A stretch of DNA of 64,000 bases from positions 682,001-746,000 of the forward strand of contig SRSI01000044.1 of the NCBI GenBank assembly GCA_005656395.1. Direction: 5' to 3'. This stretch comes from Strongyloides papillosus (Eukaryota > Nematoda > Chromadorea > Rhabditida > Strongyloididae). The notes under the pieces are model-generated. The model did not search any database, was not told where the DNA came from, and worked only from the letters and a program-made list of their open reading frames with translations. This document shows positions 49,327-59,900 of this stretch, piece after piece; position 1 is the first letter of the stretch; every line of letters begins with the position of its first letter. Both the position numbers and the translations under genes were made by a program.

Positions 49327-50285
49327 ACAGAAAAAAGGACAAATTTCGATAATACATCATGAAATGCAATTAATTGTCCCACCTATTTAAAAATTAAATT
49401 TTATTGAAATTTTAAAAATATCTAGCACCAACAAAAATGTTTTAAACGACGCAAAATACTACGTTGTAAAATGAATTTTGTCTTCTTTTACAAAAATATA
49501 TATGCTTGACATTTTGAATAAATGTAACTTTTAGTTAATCCTGATATTCTTTATGATATTAAGCTAATCTTAGAATTTAGCTTGTTTTTTATAATATATT
49601 TTGAGATATGTTGATGCAAATCAATTTCGTGTAGAATTGTTACTATTTTAACGAAAATCATTATTTTAAAAAATCTACTAACAAAAATAAGTTTAAAAAT
49701 TCTATAACAATAATAGCGAAAACGAAAATATTTAACCACGCAGATTATTATCAAATAAAAATATTAATTTAGTAATTTCTTTTTCTATAAATTAAAATAT
49801 TAATTTAGTAATTTCTTTTTCTATAAATTAAAATATTAATTTCACCATGAACAAAATTCGTTATGTATTTATAACCTTTCATAAGCTTAATTTTAAAGAT
49901 AATCTTTAAAGACAGTACAAAAAAAGTTGAACTATTTAAAGAATAAAATTTCATAAAAAAATATAATTAATAGTACTTCTAACAATTAGAACATATTAAA
50001 AAAGATACTGTGGTATGCTAATAATTATTTCTATGAAAGCAATTTTATTTTTACTTAGAATTAAATCGTAGTCTTGTATTTTGGAATGTATTGAAAAACA
50101 AATTAAGTTTTAAGATAAAAATAATATCATACAAAAACAACTTATTTTTATATATTTTTTAATTACAGTTTTAATTTTCATAGGAGAAATATTTGCTATA
50201 AAATTAATCGCCTATCAAGAAAATTCAAATTTCGTTAAGTTGGAGCGATTTATTACACTTTACGCGAACATATGTCCCTTTTTTT
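49327..50285 (+). mobile_element. GGGACA-family inverted-repeat element
   Basis: A third collinear copy: left end CACAGAAAAAAGGACAAATTTCG...ATTGTCCCACCTA and right end ...CGCGAACATATGTCCC. It shares the interior blocks TCAATTTCGTGTAGAATTGTTA and ACAAAAATATATATGCTTGAC with the 47536 copy. No ORF. Confidence 0.65.
49758..49842. repeat. 36-nt tandem repeat, 2.4 copies
   Basis: The unit AAAATATTAATTTAGTAATT... (36 nt) is repeated exactly at 49758 and 49794, with a partial third copy from 49830. It lies inside the 49327 element. Confidence 0.8.
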
Positions 50286-50705
50286 CATTTGTAATATTGA
50301 AAAAAAATTACTAACTGATTTTTCTTTTATGTATTTCTTTAAACGAAAGTAAATGTTGTGATATAATCCCAATTTGAAATGTTTTACATACAATTAATTA
50401 ATCCGTTATAAAAAAAATTTGATTTTATTTAAATAAAAATAATGACTAAGTAAACATGATTTATTTTGTAGTTGATAAAACATTAATATTTTAAAAACCT
50501 AAAGTAAAATCATGCATTTTAAATCTTTTATTTTTTTATTTTTAATTAGATTTAAAAAATTTATTTTGATAAAAAATTTATTACATGTTGTTTTGGATGT
50601 AAAGTTATTATATTCATCACTAAATGAATTTCCTTATTAAATTAAAGTTTTAAATATTCTAAGAACTATTTTTATTATGTTTATTCTTTTGACTTATCCA
50701 TTTAC

Positions 50706-51269
50706 TTAATGACGTCTAATTGCACTTATTCTTTTTAGTTTCGATTTCTAGGAAAATGTTAAAAATGTAAAATTTTACAACTTACATTTTCGCTAGAATT
50801 GTTTTTGTTTTTTTTCTTTAACATTTTGCTGAAAAAACCTTTAGCTTTACTTGATAATTTTTTTATATTTTTTGAACCTTTTATCATTGTTTTGCCTATT
50901 TTATTTTTTACATCATTCTAAAAAAATAAAAATTATTGATTATTAATTACACACCAATTTTTGACCAAGCCTTTTTTTACCAACTGAAGAATCTGGAAAG
51001 TCTGATGAATCAGAGGAATCTAAAGAATCGTTGTTATCTTTATTTTGATATAAATAAAGTATTGCTGGAGGACTTGCATCATTAGACATTTCTGTTCCAT
51101 TTAGTAGTGAATATGGAGATGATGCTGTTTTTTCTGCCGAGTCACTTTCCAATAGTTCTTCTTCAGATAATGAAACACTTTCAAGAAAAGGAGATCCATT
51201 AGAAAGATCTTGGAAACTGTATTGAACAACCAAAATTGAAAAGATACCAAAATACTTCATAAATTGCAT
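50706..51269 (-). CDS. Array unit G: secreted precursor with long basic C-terminal region (3 exons)
   Basis: The exons are 50955-51269, 50786-50917 and 50706-50747. Introns of 37 and 38 nt are both phase 0, and the first donor is GTGTGT. The product is 162 residues. The signal peptide is MQFMKYFGIFSILVVQYSFQ. A Ser/Glu/Asp-rich acidic propiece follows to about residue 98, then GKKR (residues 98-101). The remaining 61 residues start LGQKLNDVKNKIGK and are dominated by Lys with Gly, Ser and Ile/Leu. The last exon (KSKLKRISAIRRH) aligns with the AI-type tails of E and F. Predicted product: a secreted cationic peptide about twice the length of those of A and D. Function unknown. Confidence 0.75.
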
Positions 51270-51301
51270 TTTACTAATATTTTCAAATTAATATCGTTTC
51301 A

Positions 51302-51311
51302 TATTTATACC
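51302..51311 (-). promoter_or_regulatory. TATA box of unit G
   Basis: GGTATAAATA on the minus strand, about 33-42 nt before the start codon. Confidence 0.55.
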
Positions 51312-52410
51312 TATTTTATGTTATTTGATTAGTAGAAAATGATCGTACATATTTGAATTCTAAATATTATTAATTTACACAAAAAAAAATTATTCTATTT
51401 TATTATCAATTGTATATATTTAATATATATTTAACCCCAAATATATGACATTTACAATGTTATTTATTAAACAACATTTTGCCCATCAAAAAGTTTTTTT
51501 ATTATTTTCTTTTAAAAGTAAAAATTTCATTATAAGTAATCAAAAAATAAATTATATTAACAAAGTTAAATAAATAATTAAAATAAATTTAAATATTGTA
51601 ATCTTTTTTTTTACAAACTCATTTAATCAAATAAAAGAACAAATTGATAACATCTTTTCAAATATCTTTTTTTGTTGTTACGGTTAACTGTATAAGAAAT
51701 ATTTTATGCTTTTTTATTTTAAAATGCTAATTTCAACGTAGTTTATGGTATTTATTTTACGTGAATAATATTGTACAAAAAATTTTTATTATTTTTTAAA
51801 TAAAATTTTCATAGTAAAAAAATCTTTATTATCCTTGTAATCTTATTGTTGTGATAAAGCATTAATATTAGTAAATTATATTATGAATTATATATACAGT
51901 ATTTCTTTTTATATGTTTGATTATTTAATATGTCTCTTGTTAAGTCATCAAACTTCTATAACTAAAAATTTCATATTAAAAATTACAACATAATATAATC
52001 AGATTTGAATATTTATACTTAATTTTGTTTAAAAATCACATTAATTAAACAAAAAGCCTTTTTTATTGGTTATACCAAAAAAATTACTAGCCTACTTATT
52101 TTCATGTTTTTTTAACACAAAAAAATTGCCTAATTTCAGGTAAATTTTAGATTTTTTAAAAACATTTAATGAAATATAAAAGTTAAATTTAATTTCATTG
52201 TAATTAAAAAGCACAATGATTAAATGAATATGATTTACTAAATAAATGATATAATGCTTATATTTTACAAGGTTAAAATAAAATCATATATCTCTAATTT
52301 TATGTCTCGGTAATTTTAATTAATTTAAAAACAGATATGTTATATAATATTATATTATCTATTTTGTTCAATGTAAAATTATAGAATTTACCATTTAATT
52401 AATCCATTTA
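51312..52410. other. Spacer, no gene seen
   Basis: AT-rich DNA between units G and H with no feature recognised. Confidence 0.4.
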
Positions 52411-52942
52411 CTAAATGATGAAATTTAAATATTTTTCAAAATAATTTTGAATTTTTTTATTTTTTAATGTTAAGTCATTAATAGTATCTATTTGGATACA
52501 CTCTCTGTAGATACTATTCAAAAATGAGTTGGAAAATGTCACATTACAATTTACATTTCCACTATATCTAAGTAATACATTACTCAAAGCTCTATCAAAA
52601 GCATTTCCAGTATTTGTTTGAATTTTTTCATATTCTTTATCACTTTCTCCCAATACATTATTCTAAAAAACTAGAAAAAATGAACTAACTACATACTCAT
52701 TGTTTTAAAAAGTCATCAATACTATTTGAAGAATCGTCATAGTCTTTTTTAAGATCTTTAACGCTCACTTCATTAGGATTTGGATCTGTTAGTATATCTG
52801 TATCTACTCGGAATAGGTACGAGGATGGCGTTGTTTCTTCTGTGACGTCATTTTTCAATTGTTCTTCCACATTATAACGATGTTGGGAACTGTATTGAAT
52901 AGTCAAAAATACGAAGATTGTAAAATATTTAGTAAATTGCAT
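52411..52942 (-). pseudogene. Array unit H: divergent secreted member with a stop at the exon junction
   Basis: Exon 1 is 52697-52942 (MQFTKYFTIFVFLTIQYSSQ leader, then an acidic Asp/Glu-rich stretch ending DDFLKQ). Its last codon is TGA (52697-52699), directly before the GTATGT donor. Exon 2 (52411-52662, intron 34 nt, phase 0) encodes 83 residues starting NNVLGESDKEYEKIQ, with two cysteines and no cationic tail. Leader, spacing and promoter fit the array, but the body is unlike the others. Either the TGA disables it, or it encodes only the 81-residue acidic secreted protein of exon 1. Confidence 0.5.
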
Positions 52943-54214
52943 TTTACTGATGCTTATTCAATTAATAATATACCACATTTATATTTATTTCGGGTTATTT
53001 AATTTAAAAATTATATTTCATATTTATATTTAAACAATGGGAATTCAACATAAATAGAAACTAGAAAATTTTATTATCAAATGTAATTATTTTATGATAA
53101 ATATGCATTCTATTAGTATAATTTTCCATTAAAAGTGATTTTACACTAAAAAAATCTATTTTTTATTACTTTTTTTTATTATGATATAATTTATTAAAAA
53201 AAAGATAAAAAATTAAAATTTACATATTTCCAAAAGCTTACAATTATTTCTTTAACAAAATTTATAACAATAGATCTATGTCATTAATAATGCTTTAAGG
53301 AATACAAAATTAAAATTAGGCACAAAGTAAAATTAATATTAAGAAAAATATTTACTACAAAATTAATTAGACAATTAACATAAAAAAAATTAATAAAGAA
53401 TTTTAAAAAATATTTTATTGTTTTTCTTCTTCTCCTTTATTCATATCCAAATATTAAAAGTACCTTTATTCTAAAGAAAAATTAATTAAACGGTTAACTT
53501 TTTTACTAACTGTATCTGTTTGCTTGGACTTATCTTCAATACATTAAAATCATTTATTAATAGAGTTATTCCAATACAACAAAAAATATTTTCACTATCG
53601 TAGGACCTCTATGCGCATCTTTTCTTGGATTCCTGAGTTCTTTCTAAAACTTTTTTTATATTTATAGAGAAATATTTCGTAACACACCTATTTTAAGTCA
53701 TTTTCCGTTAGTTGACAACTGTTTAATGATAAACAACTTAGGAGTCCCCATAAATATTACCTTTGTTTTTTCTAAACCTAAATTAATAAATTAGTAGTTC
53801 CTTTTAGAATAAAACTTACCCTTAATGTAGTAGTATTAACTTAACACTATATGAACTCAGAATACAATAATATAATATTTCTACCGCACTTCTGCTTGGG
53901 ACTTCATACCATCACCACCCTTTAGAGCATACCAATAATAAATTTAAATACTTTTATAACTATGAAAAATTATAGAAGGCGCACTCAATGTACAAAAAAG
54001 ATAATGAAGCATTTATAATAATCAATTACAGCTATTAAAATTCTTAACGACGTATATATACCAATTAATTAGCTTGCAAATTTTTATAGAAACAATGTAC
54101 GAATTCTTTAGAAAAAGTATAGACTATTCTAGAATCAAAATTCAACACTTTGTAAAACGTTAAAAGTTATTAGCTAAGTGCATATAGGTGGTAAATAATA
54201 GAATATATAGATTT
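52943..54214. other. Intergenic; no supported gene
   Basis: Around 53570-53930 the DNA is less AT-rich, with short minus-strand frames and splice-like signals (for example GGTAAGTTTTATTC), but no coherent product could be assembled. Confidence 0.35.
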
Positions 54215-54421
54215 TTATGGTATTTTTAACTCTTTTAATATGCCAATAGATTTAAATAAAATTATTTTTATCAAACTTACAAATGAAAATATAAACAAAA
54301 AATAATTATTCTTTAAAAGTTTATTGAATAATAAAGTACTCAAAAGATTTACAAACATAGTAATTAAAAAAAATAATAAAAATTTAAAAAAAGTTTCAAT
54401 CTCCATACTTTCACCGTCCAT
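54215..54421 (-). CDS. Possible small membrane protein, unsupported by homology
   Basis: From the ATG at 54421, a 68-residue frame starts MDGESMEIETFFKF and has two strongly hydrophobic segments. The frame is open for another 32 codons upstream but without an ATG. Low-complexity AT-rich DNA can produce such frames by chance, so this is weak. It lies just downstream of the SYG-1-like gene on the same strand. Confidence 0.25.
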   Translation of the reverse strand: MDGESMEIETFFKFLLFFLITMFVNLLSTLLFNKLLKNNYFLFIFSFVSLIKIILFKSIGILKELKIP

Positions 54422-54665
54422 TACAAAACTTAAACTCCTCAACACAATGATTATGATGTTTAAATAAATCTTTTGTGACTTGAAACTTCTTTTTAAGGCT
54501 TCAAATAAGTGCAACAAGTTTGCTTAACAAACAAGGATATCTCTTTTTCTTTCAATTTAATAATAAAAATAATTATATTATTATGTATTTAAAAAGTTGT
54601 ATAATAAGTGCATGTGTTTATGATTAATAATGATGAACCTAGAGAAATATTTCTGAAGTATTGAT

Positions 54666-56988
54666 TTACACATGTGTAGAAACTCTACTAACAGGACTAT
54701 CTCTTGAATTACCATTGTTATCAACACAAGCATTTAATAACGGGGTACCACTTTCATTATCTGGTGTTATTATTTCTCTTAATGGTTCCATTGTCATAAA
54801 ATCGTTCCTATCACCGCCACAAAATGTTGTTGTATTATTACCATAGCCATCATACCTTAAAACAGTTGTTGCCTGACTTGAATTTGAATCTGTTGTTATA
54901 AATGTTACTGGATATCCAGTTTGATATGAACCCTTATCGTAACTAGCATTATAATCTAAATCTGGATTATTTTGATTTATTGATTCATAAACTTTATTGT
55001 AAATTAATCCACCATTTGAATTACTTCTTTCATTATGTAATAACTCCACAGAAGCAAAATTAACATCATCTATTGCTGCACATTCCACTTGTATATCACC
55101 AATATGTTTCTTACTTCCTAAACGATATACTGATTTTCTTTTCTTATATCTATTATTATAAAAACAATATAACATCCCAAGAATACATGGTAAAAGAATT
55201 CCACAAACTAAGATTATCAAAAGTGTCAATAATATATCTGAATCAATTTTCTTTATCAATCCAGATACTTTATAAATAACACTATGTGAACGAAGTGACA
55301 TAGTTGCTGAGATTGTTGCGTACATTGTTGATGCTGTACAATTATAATTACCTAAATCTTTTCCTTCAACATCATAAATAACCAATTTACTCTCAACGCC
55401 ATAATTTTTCTCAACCTGTACAACATTAAATCTTTTACTTGGCCTTCCAGTAACTATATTTTGTCCATTCAATGTCCATATAATATCTCTAGGTTTTGGG
55501 TAACCGTGAAATTCACATGATAATGTACCAGTTGACTCAGAATCAACGTATACAGTTTCATTTGCACGTACCTGTAGATCACCCTCAATAAATAAATTAT
55601 GTGATAATATTACAGGATCAAAACCCTTATTCATTGCAACACACTCATATTCACCTGTCTGCCATTTCTGTACATCATTTATTGTAAAATTTACGCCTTC
55701 ATATATTATTTGCCCATCACCAGATTTCCTCCAAAATACTTTTGGTTGTGGATTACCATGTGTTTCACATGAAAATGTTGCCTGGTCATTTTGATGTACA
55801 ATCATTACCTGTGATGTACTAATAAATTTTGGCTCATATAAAACATTCAATTGGATTGTACCAGAACCTAAACCAAGTGCATTACTTGTACGACATGTAA
55901 AACGTGAATTATGATCATCGGGTATAAGATGCTCAATGTATAAAACTTTTTTTGTTGCTTTTTTTAATAATTCATTATTATGATACCATGTATATTTACC
56001 ATCTGATTCTGGTTTTGCATTGACATTACATATAAGTCTAATCTCATCACCTTGTTTTAATGATTCATTTTCACTATCAATCGTTACTGACACTATTGGT
56101 TTATATAAAAGATTTAAGGTAACTGATGATAATTGTGGTTCATTGTATGTTTGGTGAATAATAATGCAAGATAATTTCATACCATCATATTTTGGATCAA
56201 TCATTGTTGTAACCTTTGCTAAACTGTTGTGAATTGTTTCATTCTATCGAATGTTGAATTTCCTTTAATTGTTCCACTTTGAAATGGTATTGTCGAATTT
56301 CTAAAATATTTGTCATATATTACATCTGGTACCTCATCACCAATCCATGAAAGAATACTATTAAGTGTTCCTGATTTTGTTATCGCCCAATACAATTTTG
56401 GTGGTGGATGAGATTTTTCTACAAAGCATGTCTCCTCCAAAGGAATTCCTTCTTTAGTGAAAACAAAATCTCCATTTTTATGTTTTTTACCTGGATTTTG
56501 TTTATCATAAATACCATAATCATCCGGAGTTTTAAGAACTTCTAAATAAGCTGGTTTTGTTTTCTCAAAATTGTCACTATCCTTTGATGAAGTAACCTGA
56601 CATTCATAAAAACCATCCTCCCATCCTGTTACATTTGTTATCAATAAATCGTACTCTCCACTCATTGGACTTCCAACCATTTTAAATTGTTTAAACATTG
56701 GTAGCTCTCTTTCTGTCCCTAAACCAAATCCTTCAAGAAGCCATTGAACAGTTCCTTCCTAAAAATTAAAATTTTAATTAAAAAAAGCGATAATGAAAAC
56801 TTACTTGATTTTCAACACGACACTTTAGAGAAACAGTGTCACCAACAGTAAACAGTTGTATTTACAGGTCCTTCAACAATTCTCTGGACCTTTCTAGATT
56901 CACGAACATTTCCATGTGATGTATTAACAAGATATAATATTATAAATAAAAATGAATATATAATTTTTATTCTTGTGAATTTAATCAT
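54666..56988 (-). CDS. syg-1: SYG-1/Kirre/Neph-type immunoglobulin adhesion receptor, with two apparent 1-nt frameshifts
   Basis: Exon 1 is 56805-56988 (signal peptide MIKFTRIKIIYSFLFIILYLV) and exon 2 is 54666-56758 (intron 46 nt, phase 0). About five Ig domains follow, each with the usual Cys and Trp positions: Ig1 with GTVQWLLEGFGLGTERELP and GFYECQV, later domains with KPIVSVTID...RLICNV, ATFSCETHGNPQPKVFWR and GTLSCEFHGYPKPRDIIW. A membrane segment (LLTLLIILVCGILLPCILGM) and a cytoplasmic tail of about 160 residues end in THV, a PDZ-binding motif as in Neph/SYG-1. The total is about 758 residues, near SYG-1 size. SYG-1 pairs with the nephrin-like SYG-2 to place synapses. Two breaks are visible: an extra T near 56857-56859 in Ig1 and a missing base near 56245 in Ig2. 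Each shifts the frame; both could be consensus errors. Confidence 0.88.
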
Positions 56989-59900
56989 CTTCACCAACAA
57001 AAATACGAAGCAGGATAAATAAAAAAAAGTAGAAAATATTAATGACTTAATTTATAATTATTTTTAAAGGTATATCTAAAAATAAGTAAAAAAAATGAAG
57101 ATAAGAGTAAATTTAAAAAGATAATACGGAAATAAAGTAAAAGTTTAAAAAAACAACTTGTTAAAGTTGTAAAGGAAACTTTTCTATCCAGTTCATCTTA
57201 TTGAAGTACATTTATCATACTTCTACAACTAACTATCATTGATACAACAAATATATATACTCTAATAAAATGCCGCGAACAGAGGTTATAAAAATTAAAT
57301 TATTAATAGATCATTTAATAAGAATAAACTTAAATATACATTCCATAACATCTCATATATATACGTTAAATAAATTACTTTACAGTTATTAACATAAAAT
57401 TTGAACAGACGTTTTTATAAATATATTACTATTAATGTTTTAATCAGTTATAGAGATGTATAAATTTATATGGTCTTTAAAATAATATGTGTTCTATATA
57501 AATTAATAAGCTTTCACTCAATTACAACAAAAACAGAAAACATTATTTTTATTTAGTAATACTATGTAATACACATAAGATAAAACATCTAATAGGTTTT
57601 GTTTTTAAATTTACATTACTTACAATAGAAATGTTTTGTTATTGTATCAAAATGTTTATAAAATATTCTAACAAAAAAAATGAATAATTGATGGAATAAA
57701 ATTAAAAATATATTATAAGTTAAATGCTGGTATATTAAAGAATATATCGCAATGCTATAAAAATAACCTTATTATTTTTTTTTTTCTAAAAATTTCTCCT
57801 CAACCACAATACTGTAGTAAAAAGGATAAAAATAATCTTATACAAGGAGAGAATTATATTAAAGCAATTGTAAAATTTCGTTAAAAGTGTATAACAATAT
57901 ATTTTAATATAACAAACAATAAATAATAAATCTTCTTCATTTGCCTTATCAAACTTTCATCATCTCCCCTTTTTAGGAGACCTTCTTATAATATATATAC
58001 ATATATTCCTTAACATATAGAAGATTAAAAAGCTTTTCATAAATTGCTTTATGAAATGGTTGAATTTTGAAAAATGAAATATTTTACATATTAAGTTATC
58101 ATTAGAAAAAAAGAAAGTTAAAAGTGTTATGAATAAAGAATTTTAAAAGGATAAATACTCTTTATATTTGAAGGATATATCTTTTTATATAAAGATATTT
58201 ATTCATATATAAGATAATATAATAATGATAAAAAATATATGCAATTTTGAAACTTTTATCATTCCTAATCATGTACTTCCTTTTCATCACATCCTCCCCT
58301 CAATCTTTTCATATTCTCTCCGCTCTTTATCTTACACTCTTTTAATAAAGACATCTATCATTCAAGATACGATTTTAAAAAAGGTAGTGTTAAAAATATT
58401 AATAATTATTTTTTAAACCATCCATTATTATATTACAATTCTACTCCCATTTATCAAATTTTTTTCTTCCAACCACCATCGTAATAAAAGTGATAAAAAT
58501 TTAAGATTGTTTAACAAAACTTTAATAAATTGTTATTTGCTATGTAATATAAATGAAATATGAGATATTTAATAAATATTTGTGATTAAAAATATTCCAT
58601 TATTAATGTTCACTTAATTATAGCAAAAAGGTGTTGGTAAATAAATATAAACTTTGTCATAACTTATGTCATTCTAGAATGCCAACTGGTACCTAATTAT
58701 GAGAAAAAGAATGTTTCCAACAAACTTTTTGGTACCCACAATAAGTGGATCCCCTAATTATGTTTATTTAATCTTTATGCATCCCCATTCAATAATAATT
58801 CTCCAAATGTAGATTATTCATATCTGGTGATTCATTTTAATGAGACAGTTAGGTAATACTTTAATGAGTATGAGGTTTTGGATAATTAGAAATGTACTAA
58901 AATATGATTATAAGAAGTAAACATTTAAGGATAATATTTTTAATAATAGTCATTATATTATTTATTTGTTTTAAAGAAGTATGACTAAGGATAAATAAAG
59001 AAATTGGGAGAAGAAAACTTGACAGGTATTATTTATACAACATTGATAAAAATCACTTAGTATTAAATCTTTTAAGTTTCCAACAACTAAATTATCATTT
59101 AAATATACTTTTGATAGAACAAAACAAATCTCAAGAAAATATTCTCATAATATAAAAAAGACAAAATTTCTCATTAAACAAATTTTTTTCTTATCATATT
59201 TCTTTCAAGGTTAAAAGAAATTTAATCAAGTAGTAAATATTTATTTTTTGATAAATATTAAGCCATACTATTAAAATACCCTCCAAAAAGTTATAACTTT
59301 AATTAAACTGAATCATTAGAAATTTTTAAAACCATATTTGAAAGCGTAATATTTTTTATTTTTACACATACCTTGAGGATATAACGCTTGAGAAAATTTC
59401 TTAAATATTTCGAAAGATATCTAAAAGAATTTAACCATTCCTTAAAAATATCATCTGTAGGGAGGGTAATAAATAATAAAAAATTTCTATTAAAAATAAT
59501 AATTTTAATTATTTAAGGTGAACATATAAAAATTGAAATAAATTTTTTTTTATGCATATTTATAATCTGAAAATATTTTATATTAAGGCTTGCTTTTAAA
59601 GCGTTAAAATTATAATTAACAAAACAATATATAAATGATTCAGTAAAATTTAGAATAAACTTATGTACATCTTTAAAATATCTCATTCACTGATATTTAA
59701 TTTTAAAAAAGTGCAAAAGTAAAATCTTCGATTAATTATCACTAAAAAATAATATATAATTTAATAATATAGGTAAAATTCCTACTTTCCAAGAAATATA
59801 TCAAATCCAAGACATTTTAAATTTAAAAAATAAAAAAAGAAGTGTGATAATAAAGAGAAATAAAAGAAATGAAAAGGAGAAATTTATTCTATTCATTAAC

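Noticed and set aside
46486..51269. Ser/Glu-rich parts of the array as random low-complexity frames
   Set aside because: Shared leaders, phase-0 introns, promoter boxes and related last exons recur across units, which chance frames would not show.
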